Position numbers and translations under genes: made by a program
Source of the DNA: Diploscapter coronatus
Taxonomy: Eukaryota; Nematoda; Chromadorea; Rhabditida; Rhabditidae
Direction: 5' to 3'
Length of the DNA stretch: 64,000 bases
Assembly: GCA_964036155.1 (NCBI GenBank)
Contig: OZ038422.1
Coordinates: 2,193,201-2,257,200, forward strand
Part shown: piece after piece, positions 47,001 to 59,000 of the stretch
Position numbering within the stretch: the first letter of the stretch is position 1
How the letters are laid out: every line of letters starts with the position of its first letter
The notes under the pieces: generated by a model
What the model was told of the DNA's origin: nothing
Database searches by the model: none
Seen by the model: only the letters and a program-made list of their open reading frames with translations

Positions 47001-50000
47001 GTGTCAAACTCGTTCGGACGAATCGTTTGGAAATAGTCTTCGATCAGATGCTACAAATTTTAATTTAAATAAGTTTCAGAAAGTTGAAATTTCGAGTTTT
47101 CATCGAATGACTTGTTCTGGATATAACTCGTGAAACCAAGAAAGGGTAAATAGATTCAAAGGCTAGGTTTCACTAAATTCCCACTCAACGTATAGATTTT
47201 TCCCAACCATTTCGAGATGGTATCAAGGGTAGCAAGCTTGAGTAAAAATACGTTCTTTTTTATTTAAAATTGTTTGAAATGTTCTTTGACCATTATTCCT
47301 TGCAGTAGTATTAACACTAATCCATGTTCTATTTATCTACCATCTTTTTGAAACCAATTTTAAAAATGGAAGACAAAAACCCACATTGATTTGGCCGAAT
47401 TTGTCCATGCCCTCTCCGTCGCTGATGTCTTTGAGTGCCTGAGCGTAGCGGGGTGGGAGTCGATTGATAACTGGATTGACGGCGGCTTTCAGGAGCAAAT
47501 CTAAAAATCCATTCTTAAGAGTCTTCTGCATTAGTTACCCTCAAGTTATTCTTACCCTTTTGCAGAAGTTACCCTATTTTTCTCTTCCCCCATATGTTAT
47601 TTTCAAGAAAGCGGGATAACTTCTACAAAAGAGTAAGAGTGACTATAGTGCAAGAGGTGAATTTAAGCTCCGAGGCTAGCCTTAATTTCTGGCCTAATTT
47701 TATCATCAAGTTCTCAAAATTTAAAAGTCAAAGATCCTCTCAAATTTTAGTAGGGTTAATTTGAGCCTAGAATTCAAATTTACCTGGTAAAGTCCTCGAC
47801 TCGAGATGACGGAATAGTTCATCGACCAGAGTCGGCATTTTCTCCTCGACACCAGGTGGGATCGAGCCCTTCAGGATATTGATGCATTTCTGAACTTTCG
47901 AAATTTTATCAGTCGAGGAAAAGAATTTAGAATCCTATAATAAAATAAGAAAAGAACGAAAAACTCACATCATAGCACAGATTGTAGAGTTTGGTCTCCG
48001 TCAGCTTCTGGCTGTCGTCAACGTCGTCGATCCATTCCGGGAAGGTGTCCAAAAATGGGCGTGGTCGGTACTTTTCGGAGTCCTTTTGGTCGACCAGTCT
48101 CGCAATCACCGATCCCGGATACAACAGATCGCCCTCTTTCGCGACGTATTCCAGACTAAATACTTGAATTTTAGAACATCGGGGTCTTTTATTTTATTCA
48201 GCGTTAGTTTTATTATTTCAATTTAATTTGTGTGATATTTTTAGCCGAATGAAAGCCAAATATGCCTCAAAGATGTGGAAATATAAAGCATTTCGATATA
48301 TTTTGCTAGTGATATAGATATTTTTCCCGGCTTAAAATTCAAGTGTACTTCAAAAATGCAGAAATTTTGGCTTTTATTGTTTTCTTCAATGACAGAAATT
48401 CGCCTCACCGTCCGGGCGCCTTCTTGACTTCGACGTTGAAGACGAGTTTCATGGACTCGACAGAGGCGTAGATCGCTCCGACGCCGACCCATTCCTTGTT
48501 CGCCTTCTGAAATCGATAAATCAATATTTTTACTTACCCTCTGAATTAAGGTGTTACTATATTTTTTATCCTCTTAAATTCACTTGTAAAATTTCGAACC
48601 ACGATTAACTGCATAAAAACGTTAGTATATCTTATCGAGAGACGGAAATAAGGCATCCTCTTTTTGCTTTCTCGATAAAGCATACTATATCTTTTCATGT
48701 GTTACATGCGGTTAATCTCGGTTCGAAATGTTCCAAATCTGTTTAAGCCGAACTTATATTTTAGAGCTACAGATTTATGGTTGCTGTAGTCTTCCATTTT
48801 AACTTCAAGTTAGGGTTTTTTAATAGGAATATTTGATACCTTGTAGCCAAGCAGCTTTCCGGTGTAAGGGGACTTCAGAATGGTGGGATCGTTGTCTTTC
48901 TCAAATACCACGATAGAACGACCAATGGTCACCTGAAAATTTTTCCCCGATAAGTTTCAAAATGCTGGATCATTAATGAAACATTTGCTTCTAATGATTT
49001 GTTCACATAGTAGTAAAAATCAAATTGATTTACATTTGTTTTAAAGAAATGCTGTATTCAAAAGGAAACTTGCTTCAACTTTGCACTCTAGTTGAATACA
49101 TAAAAGAAAATCTAATTTAGAAATGCTACAATCGAAATTTCAGCCACTAATCTCTAGAAGCTAACGAACTTTCATATGCGTTACACAACAATTCCTTATT
49201 CGATTCAAAGCTCCTTTCAACGGTGTCTGTTGTTATCGTTCTGGTCAAACGAAATGACAGGTCGTGTGTGTTGAAAAAATAGGAAGAAAAGCGAGAGAGG
49301 CAAAAACAATTATGTACCCACTCTCTTTCCATTGCCTCCCGCTGACTCTTCTTTCTAGCAAGGCGCTCTTTAAAACACGAATTGTCACTTCATTTGGCGA
49401 TACAATAAATACTTCAACAACTCGAAAAATAAAACAGCGACTGAAGAATTACCTTGAACTTGTCCGTAGTCTCTTCCAGATTGCAGGTGTAGATTCTCTC
49501 CTTGTGTGCGCAGAGCAGGCTTCCGTCGCCCAACAGACGGATTTCGATCTGAAAATTGATCCTTTTCAACTTTCGGATAAAATTGGAAACGATAAGAAAG
49601 ATTTTAAGAATGATGAAATTAAAAGCTCAAGTTAAACCTGAGTTTTGGCGCCATTCATGGACACGATGTAAAGCAGAGGACCGGATCGAGTGACCGTCAC
49701 TTTGTAGATGGACATGTCTTTGACGAGGTCGAATAGGAACGTCTCAGTCAGGTCTTTCGTCGGCAGGATCTAAAACTTCCCAACGTTTTCAAAATCTATT
49801 TTGAAAGTGATTTGGTATATATCAAAATTCTGCAAACACAAAAAGTGACAAGGAAAATTTGCTAGATGACTCCATTTGAAGAGTTAGCATAAATTTGAAA
49901 ATAGTCCAACCTGTCCCCTCTCGATGGCGTTCTTGAAGTTGTTGAACGCGCCCGCAACCTTCGAATGTCCGATCACAGCACTGCTAATCGCGATAATCTC

Positions 50001-53000
50001 GTGCATCGGCAGGGGCGATTTCTGAAAATTCCATTTTCTAAATAAGTCTCAGAAAATTTATATGATGATAATTTTATAGATTTTTTTCGGTGCTACTTTT
50101 ACTGATGGCAGTACCACGGTACTAATTTTATGAGTTAGCATAAAATGGTCCTACCTGCAAGACCTTGTTGGCGATTCGGTTGTCGAGCCACTGGGTGTTG
50201 AATCGGTTGTGGGTGAAGTCGGGCTCCTTGAGCATGTCCACGAGGTACGAGACTTGCGAGGCGAACGTCGCTCTTAATTCCAGCTCCTGCAAGGCACACA
50301 GCATCACGGATATGGCTTCGTGGCTGAAATTTTAATTGCTTTATCTCTTTCGAACTTCTGTAAATTTTAACTTGATAGATTTTCAATGGAATTAAATAAT
50401 GGCTGGGAAATTATTTATCTTTGAGTTTTTCTAAGATTTGCTTCTATTTTCGCCCATACTCAATGAAACTGAATAATGGATGGAGAACAACGCTTTCCGA
50501 AAAAGAAGCTTGTTAATTTGGAATAAATTGTGCCTATGTTTCAAGATTTACTTATTTCAAGGGCTCTGAGATAGAAGTAGTGTCTAGATACCATAGATTA
50601 AAAACTACACGAAAAAGTCAAAACAGATCAAATGTGCTTCAAGGATTTTCGATTACCCTAATAAATAATAGTATAACTAAAAAAACAATTCTTACCGGGT
50701 TCTTCCCCTCGCGAACAGGTGTCCGAACTGGGAGTCCGCAAACTCGTGGACTTTTCCAGCCGAAGAGACGGAGAAGTAGCCCCAGACGTTCTAAAAATCG
50801 AAAATTTCTATTTTCAAAGTTCATTCTTTACTGCAGGTCCAGAAATCTACAAATCAACTTCAAAGTTATTGTAGCCAACATTTTTATTTTAACTCTGAAC
50901 AAATTTGCAAGTTTTTCGAGCCGCATTCTGCTTTATTTAACAAGCTATCCCAGACAGTTTTCAACCACTATCCTTCATTACATGCTATAAATATGATGGA
51001 GAATTTCTACGAGTTTTCTTGCAAGTCAGACACTTCGAATTTAGAAATCCCATGGTTCTATGATTTACCTGGGCAGATCGAAAATTCAGGACTTCCACAG
51101 ATCCAGTGGAGGGTCGGAAGAAATCTTCTGGGTCTTCAGATGTGATTCTCGCAGCGATGACTGCATAGTCAGTCTTTGTCAACACCAATTCGTCGGGCAG
51201 GGGGGTGTTGTCGTAACGGTCCAGACCTGAAAAGTAATAAATATCAGATGTTTCAAAATTTGCCAGTGATAGAGGTTTGAGAAGGTAAAACTTACTCGAA
51301 AGATCGCGCACATATGATTTACCAAAAATAGAGAAGACAAATTTCAAGATGTATGCTTCAAAATGATAAAAATAAGCATATAAAGAAGAGTAGTTTTCAA
51401 TAAGACACGATTGTTGTGCAAAATTATCTGGAAAACTTCCAAGAAAAACTAATGTTTCACAATTTTAAGAAACTGAAAATTTAGTTTTTTTAAACTCCTT
51501 ACAGGGTTTTGTGCGACTACAAAATCTCGTACATGTATTCGATTTTTCGCGATACTCGTATCCACGAGTATGGGTACTAGAGCAAAACGCTGATTTCTTG
51601 GGAACTAGGCCTTTTATAAATCGAAAATCCCCTACCGTAGAACAGTCTGATGTCGGTGATTCTGTGTAGGGGCAGACCCATGGCGATTTGCATTTGAATG
51701 GCGGGAATGTTGATGTTCGCCAACATTTCCGTGCACGGGTGTTCCACCTGAAAACAAATTGGATAGGGAAACTTTTGAGGTAAAATGTTTAAATAGGCAA
51801 ATTTAGATAAAATCGAAAGTTGAAAAAATCATTAAAATTCCTTATACAAGATTTAGTCAAATTTGAAAAGATGAAAATTTCACCTGCAGTCTCGGATTGA
51901 GCTCGAGGAAGTAGTACTTGTTCTCGTCAGGGAGGTACATGTACTCGACAGTGCCTGCGGATTCGTATCCGACTAACTTCGCGATTTTTACGGCGTCCTG
52001 GAAATCGAACTTGATTTTTAGGGAGAAAGATGATTTTCTACAAAAATCGAATTTTCTCAAATATTCCTTCAGGCCAAAGTTAATTTATACAATCTTTCAG
52101 TGAGTGAACATTTCTAAAGTGAAATATGTCTATTTTTTAGGAAAGGAGGATGATTTATAAAGAAAGGGAGTGTTTTTAGAAAATATTAAAAAAAAAAAAA
52201 AAAACAAAATCTCGACCTTTTGCATTCTGCTGAGCGTCTCCTCGGGAGCAATGCTGGCGGGTGCTTCCTCGATGATTTTCTGGCAGCGACGTTGAATCGA
52301 GCAATCACGTGTGAACACGGGAATCACCGTTTCGTATCTTCAAAATTTTGAAATTCATTTTAAATTTCGAAAATGTATCTAGAAAAGACTTTCGTATCTA
52401 CACTTTTTTAACTCATTTTTAGGTTTTAAAACTTTACTTAAGAAGAAGGCTGCTCTATCACATGTCTGGTTGTTTTCAATTTTTTTGTTTCAGGGAATTG
52501 ACCACTTGATAAAAAATTTTGCAAGGAGAATTCATCAGGGCTCATATTCTTAAAAATGTTCTTTGTTCAAGTCAAATGCTGATATTATCTTGTTCCGTAT
52601 TTCACAAAATTGCATATATGCTAAACACCTTTGGAACTACTATTGCACCACCCTATTTTCAACAAGTATATTTCAATAAAATTAACAAAAATCAACCTGT
52701 CAGCGATGAGTTGGACTTCGATGTGGCGAGCATTTTCGACGCACTTCATGAGGAAGATTGGGGAGCCTGGGACTTCTGAAATCAGAATTCTTGAAAATCT
52801 AATTTCACAAATCTCTTAAAAATGTATACTTTTCTACTTTTGCTGATTGTAATAAAAGGTACGAATTCGAATAGTAAGTTGGTGAGAATTATACCTGTGA
52901 GAACTTGTTGGAAATTCTCCCGGAAGTCAGCCTCGTTTTTGCATTTTCGAATGCCTTTTCCGCCGCCGCCCTCGGACGCCTTGATCTGAAAAAAAAATCA

Positions 53001-56000
53001 TTCTATTGATTCTCAGGCGTTGGGACTTTCAACCGCAGAATTGGCCTGAATAGTTTACCGCATAAGGGATATTTGCAGCGGAAAACGTCTGTTAATTTTT
53101 AAAGTGTTCCATAAAATTTTGTATAATTTTCATTATGTTTATCTAACTTCACCGTCGAATGTTCACTAAATAAATTTTCACGATTTTTTGCGTATTTGTT
53201 TCAAGACAAGAAGAGAAAAACAATATATGACCCTCTTATCTCCCCTGATCTCACAATCACGGGATCCCATTTTATCTGTATAGATCTTCGACTTGTCTTA
53301 GAAAAGTTTTTCTTTTGCCCTGTCAAAATCTGTATGATTCAGAAAGAAAAATCTTTGATTTTTCAAGTCCGTTCCCAATCATTCCTCTTGCCAATAAAGA
53401 CGATTATAAGACTCCGGACTTTCGTTTAGAAATAGATAAGAAGTCTAATGTTTGATAAGCAAAACGACAAAGCTCAATTAGAAAGTAAATAAAATTTTCA
53501 TTTTTTTCTCAAGAAAATGAAGCTCGTAGGTGAATTAATAGCGCTGTAATTTTCGAATCTTTCAAAACTTTTGAAGCTTAGAAAAAATGTGTTTAAATAT
53601 AAAATCTTACCATAAGTGGATATCCAATTTTGTGCTCTTCCAGCGCTCTCAGTCCTTCGGCCAAATCCTTGACCGTGGCTTTGTTGAAAAGTTCCTGGAA
53701 CATATCATTTTTACGAAGAAATTTCTTTTAGATTTTCTAACCAAAATCAAGTAAAAAGAAAAGGGAATCCATGACAATTTGAAACATAAAAAGTGTAAAA
53801 CTTTTATTTACCTGGGATACGGTAATGTGACCGCCTTCAGGCGTGCAGTTATCCAAATCCAATTTAAGTCCGTTTCCTGACCATTCGATGGTTGGAATGT
53901 CGAGGGTCTGAAATATTTAAAAACTACTCTTCACAAGTTTCAAGATTTTCGCCAAAAATCGTAAGTTTCTATTACCTGCGCGATGATGGTCGAGGCGATT
54001 TTGTCTCCCAGCGAGAACATAGCGTTTGAGGGAGGGCCGATGAATACGATGTCCCTCGCGGCGAGTTGCCTGCAAATTTATCGAAATTAAAACTTGCACA
54101 AAATGTGAAAAAAGGATTTTCGGTAATCTGAAAAATGTTTACCTAGGCAATTCTGGATTCTCTGACGCGTGACCCCATCCGGCCCAGACTGCGTCGACCT
54201 GAAAATTTTTAAAATTATGTTTCATCAAAATTAGCGACTATTTTTCAACTTTTAGAAATATCCAGTATTGGTGTTGTATTACAGAAAGTAAAAACTTGAA
54301 TAGAAAAATCAACAAATTGCATTTTCAGAAATTTAAAAAAAAAAAATTAACCCTCTGCTCGACCGCATGCGAAACGATCTCGTTGACGTTGGCGTAGTTG
54401 TTACGATTGTCGCCTCCCGGGGAAAACACGATGTAATCGGCCAGTTTCAGGTACTCTGAAAGTCATTTTTTGTCAAAAATCTTTCTTCATTTCTTCACTA
54501 TCAGTACTGTAGCCTTCTAAAAATATGACTAGTTTTTTTTATAAACTTATCGACATTTCAGCTATTTTTACGTAGCTTTCAAGAAGATTTAAATATTTTC
54601 TCTAGTTTTTGTCAATTTGCCATCCTCTGCTTAATTTTTTGCAAAAATTTCATTCCTTCAACGTTCCAACTTAACCATTTGACCATATGCAAATTTCACT
54701 CACTTCTCGAAAACTATAAAGCGGATTTCTCCACGCTTTGGTTGACAGACAGACCTATCTGGTTGTTATTTTCTCTATCTCTCTTACAAAACCTCTGTCT
54801 CTCGCAATTTCCTGACTCTTTCCTGTTCTCTCGCCGACTGACCCCATTTTGAGGGAAACATGTTGGAAGAGAATGAAAAGTTAGAGAAATGAGAGATATC
54901 ATGTGATTCTTGGAGATTTTAGAGATGAAAAAGATATAGGGAAAAGAGAAATAGTGTGAATTTTGAGAAAGTAAAAATAAAGAAAGAAAAAATATTATGG
55001 TAAAAGATAGAGAAAAGGATTAAGAAAATGAGAAATAGCATAGGGAAAAGAAGGATAAAGAAAGATAGATATCCTAAAAGGCATGAATTCCTTTCCTTTC
55101 TTCGATTATCGTAAGTACACGTGACACCACGCTGGCTGGCCTACACTGCATTGATGTGCAAAAGAGATAAGTTTGAGGATTCGAGGAAAGTCTTGAGGAA
55201 GGGTATTGATTGAATTTTGTAGGTACTAAAAATTGAATTTTGTAGGTACTAAAAATTGAATTTCCAAATTATCTTGAGATATTGAGGGCAAGTCAACCAA
55301 TACAGAAACTAATCTGATTATTAATTATTACAAAAATACTAGTAGTTTGACGAGGTTTTTGGAAACTAACTTCTTTCGCAGTTGGGTAAAATTACTGTCT
55401 ATCAATACAAACGCGCATGGAATAATCGAAGAGAAATCTATCCGAAGCCACACAAATATGAAAACCTACGTAAATCATGATTTTGCGAATTTGTAAACTT
55501 TCGCTTGAAATAAGATCAGTACGTCGCAAAAGAAAAAGGTATCAAAATTTTCAAAAATTTTGAACCGTAAAAAAATGAAATATGCCAACCTGCATTGCTA
55601 GCAATTTCATGCTGAGTGGTCAGACAAATGAACTTGATCATTTTGTCGTCGCGAAACAGTTGCATCAGCAGTTTGCGGATCGACAGAATGCATCTGACAG
55701 CGGCGATTCCATTTGTTGCTACCAGTACCTGGAAACTTCAAAATTTAAAAAAAGTCGAGATTTAAAAAATTCTTGAGAATACCCTGAAAAACTAAAATCA
55801 TTCGTAAAATTTGAAGAATAGTAAATTGTTGAAATTAATTCTTTGCAAAAAAAAATCTAAAGATCCATTGTTTAAAATTTGTTTTGGATAAGTCTCAAAA
55901 ATTAACTTACAAAGTAAAATCTAGCAAAATAATGGCTATGTGCCAATGGGAGAAATTAAAAAATTTACCCGTTTAATAGGTCTCCTTTTTGTGGGCTCCT

Positions 56001-59000
56001 CAACGAAGGCAGCAACGAAATCTTCGACGGCTTTGAACACCTGATCGCCCTGGTCGATTTTGTTCTGGAAAAGAATAAAATTTAATTTTTTTTTCGACAT
56101 TTTCTAGGTTTCAAAATTACGATGTAAACTCAAATCCCTTTTACCTTAAGACTGCCCCCGTAGTGGGACATGTGGATGGTTCTTCGTTCGGGCGGTGCGG
56201 TCGTCATTCTGGACGTCTGGTTGAGGGACGATGCGTCTTCTGACTGAGATTCCGATGAGCTAGTGGTTAGCGACGATGAAGCAGACGAGGAAGGCAACGC
56301 GAGTGGTGTAGTGATAGTGGGTGGAGAACTGAAAATTTGGATTTTTGGTTAAAAAATCGGAAAATTGAATTCTGTGAAAGAAAAGTTTGTAGGCAAAAAA
56401 TAAAGTTTAAGTAGTTGAATAATTGTAAATTATGGCTAAAATGAAAATATTTCTAGAGGATTTTTATGAGTTAGAACTCAAAACTAAAACATTAGCTTTG
56501 CAAAGTATTGATGAGATAAGACATTTTGTGAAACATATCTGATTACAAATATCTAGGAATCATTTTTTGCCAAAAGAATAAAACTAAATTTTTGCTATAA
56601 GAAAGAACTTTTTAACGAGAGTGTAGTCAGAGTTTACATTGGATGACTAGAAAATTGCTAATTCATGGCAAACATAAAACAAAAACATTCGTAAACTATT
56701 CAACAGAAACTGAGTTTTTAGAAAAACTACAAACCCCCTAAAAATTCGAATGTTCCCACTTTGAAATTAAAAAAATATCAGATGGGCACAAAATTTCGCA
56801 AAGACATTGGCAAATGGTCTGCCTAGGAAAATATGACGGTTTTCATGAAAAAGTCAAATATCCCAGCCGGTTTTCATTTATAAAACACGAAGAATCGTAC
56901 TTCTTGGCGCTCTTTAGTAGTCACGCAAAGGCGAATAGAAATCAGTAGTTGGAACATGTCGTATTCTTCAAACTTTAGTGACTAATTTTAATCAACGCAG
57001 AAATGAATCCCGAAAATATATCTTTCGCAGTTTAAATATAGCGGCTGAGAAAAATGTTATTATTCATAACATAAAAGCTAAAACGCCGAAGTAGGGAAAA
57101 CATAATTAAACTATTGGCGTTCGCCACACATTGTCTATATTATAGTATAAGACTAGAGAAATTTCAGACAACAACTCTGTTCTATGGCTCGAGCTTGTGA
57201 TAACGCAACTAGAAATAATAAGAAATCAAGAGAGCGCAGAGAAAGGTTAGTCGGAAAAAGAAAAGCAACATATATCACACCACCAAAATGAAAGAAAGGG
57301 AAAAGACGAATAAAACGGAGAAATAGTTTGCGGCTATGAGAAGGGGAAAGAAACTAGCAAAAGGAGAAATAGTATTGGTTCAAAAGAGAGAGCGCGAAGA
57401 GAAAGGTTAGGGGTCAGACAGGATAGAGGCGATTTTCAATAGAACGACACGGCTTGATTTGAAACTTGAAATAGGCCTCGCCTACTTTTCGGAAATTTGA
57501 ATTTTCTGAGGAAAAACGGTTTGTAATTGCTAATCGATCACCAAATTTTAAATTTGATCATCGAAATTTTGAAACTTATGCAAATAGCTCAAATATGCAG
57601 ACTGTATGATTGATTTCATGATTAAAAAGTCTGGTTCAATTGAAAAATCATGATATCGGGCACGAAAATAAAATAAAAACATTGGAAAGATTATTTAGAT
57701 AAGTTTCGGAAAAGAATATACTCCATGCTAATATCAACGCGGTCGTCATATACAACATCAACTGCAATGTCACCTAAGAATGCAAAATTTTCCCCTATTG
57801 CGTCTTTCAAAATTCAAAAAAATTAGTCTACAAGTTCGATTTTACCTAAAATGTTGACTTCAACTTCTGAAACTTGGAAAAGTGTCCCTTCAAAAATTTT
57901 CGTCCTCAGAGTGAATTTGTTGTCGCCTCTTTTCTCGTCCCTTCCTCATTATTTCACTCGCCCCTTCTCTTTCTCCTCCCTTATCGCATCTCAAAATCTA
58001 TATTGTCGATCGCCAAATTTGGGCAGTGGAAAATAGAAATCGAAGGCGAATTTTGCCAGCAGGAAAATAGCAAACATGGTCAAAATCGACGCTAATTTTG
58101 CCCGTTTTCTGATTTTGACCAGTCACAAAATAGTGCTCTTTTAGTGTATTGACAATTAGGAATGACATGTGAAAATTGAGGAAGATAGCGTCATTTTAGT
58201 GATGGATAGAAATCAGACATTGCAAAATGTTTGATATTAGCGACAGCCTTTGACATTTTAGTTTTATCGGAGTAAGAAATCAGAAAACTGACTCTAGTTT
58301 CGAGTCAGAAACTAGAAATCTGTTGTCAATGGCAAACTCTGACATTTTCTTTGTTGTCTTGTATCAATTCAAGAAACTTCGACAAAAGACGCCCAAGTTT
58401 TTCTTTCCAAAAATCAAACCCCTGTGCAATTATACACGAGTACTTTTGATTTCACGTGTTCGGTTTTAAAATCTCGCGAAACTCGAATAAAATTGCAGAA
58501 AATTGGAAAAAATAGCGAAATTTCTCGGGAGGTAGTAAGAAACGAGAAATGGTACGGACGCAGCGCCTAGGTGTCCTTCACGAGTCGTCCGACTCGGCCC
58601 CCGCAGTGTTCTCGCCGAAATTGATCGATCTCTGGTTCGATTCGACAGATATTGGACGCTGATATCAAACGTTTCGCCCTTCGACTTTGTCCCAGGAACA
58701 AATTTCCCCCAAAAAATTAGCACTGAACCTTTCATGGTCGCGAAAATAATGTCCGTAAAATATCAGGAACAGAAATTTAGCAATTAGAATTTTAGGACTA
58801 TAATATCCATGGTGTTAAAAAAAATTTCAGAAAAGTACCTTCAGGAATTTCAATATCGACTTTGATATGAGAAATGAATGGAAAAAATCATCACCTGATA
58901 AAATCGGGTGGTGCGTTAATATCTAGCATGAAAGAGAAAACAAAGATTATTTAAATCAGTCCATAAAATCAGAATTCGAAAAAAGAATCTTACCTAACTT

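Larger units (their letters stand above)
41030..47889 (-). other. ACC exons: central non-catalytic region
   Basis: Exons: 47889-47784, 47500-47385, 47050-46995, 46878-46716, 46472-46356, 46311-46186, 46066-45965, 45699-45640, 45523-45462, 45333-45235, 45075-44968, 44797-44650, 44187-44103, 43931-43864, 43642-43467, 43253-43170, 42556-42403, 42215-42102, 41951-41856, 41758-41669, 41432-41337, 41121-41030. This scaffold connects the two catalytic halves. The 43642 and 41121 exons are preceded by TTTTGAG, a non-standard GAG acceptor. Confidence 0.85.
47969..50790 (-). other. ACC exons: end of biotin carboxylase and biotin carrier block
   Basis: Exons: 50790-50696, 50323-50155, 50021-49911, 49769-49638, 49548-49453, 48932-48840, 48506-48409, 48155-47969. 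The first contains [20 protein letters not shown], typical of the BC C-terminus. The biotin carrier lies in the last three: GKLLGYK, then [20 protein letters not shown] with the biotinyl Lys in M-K-L, then [14 protein letters not shown]. Confidence 0.9.
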
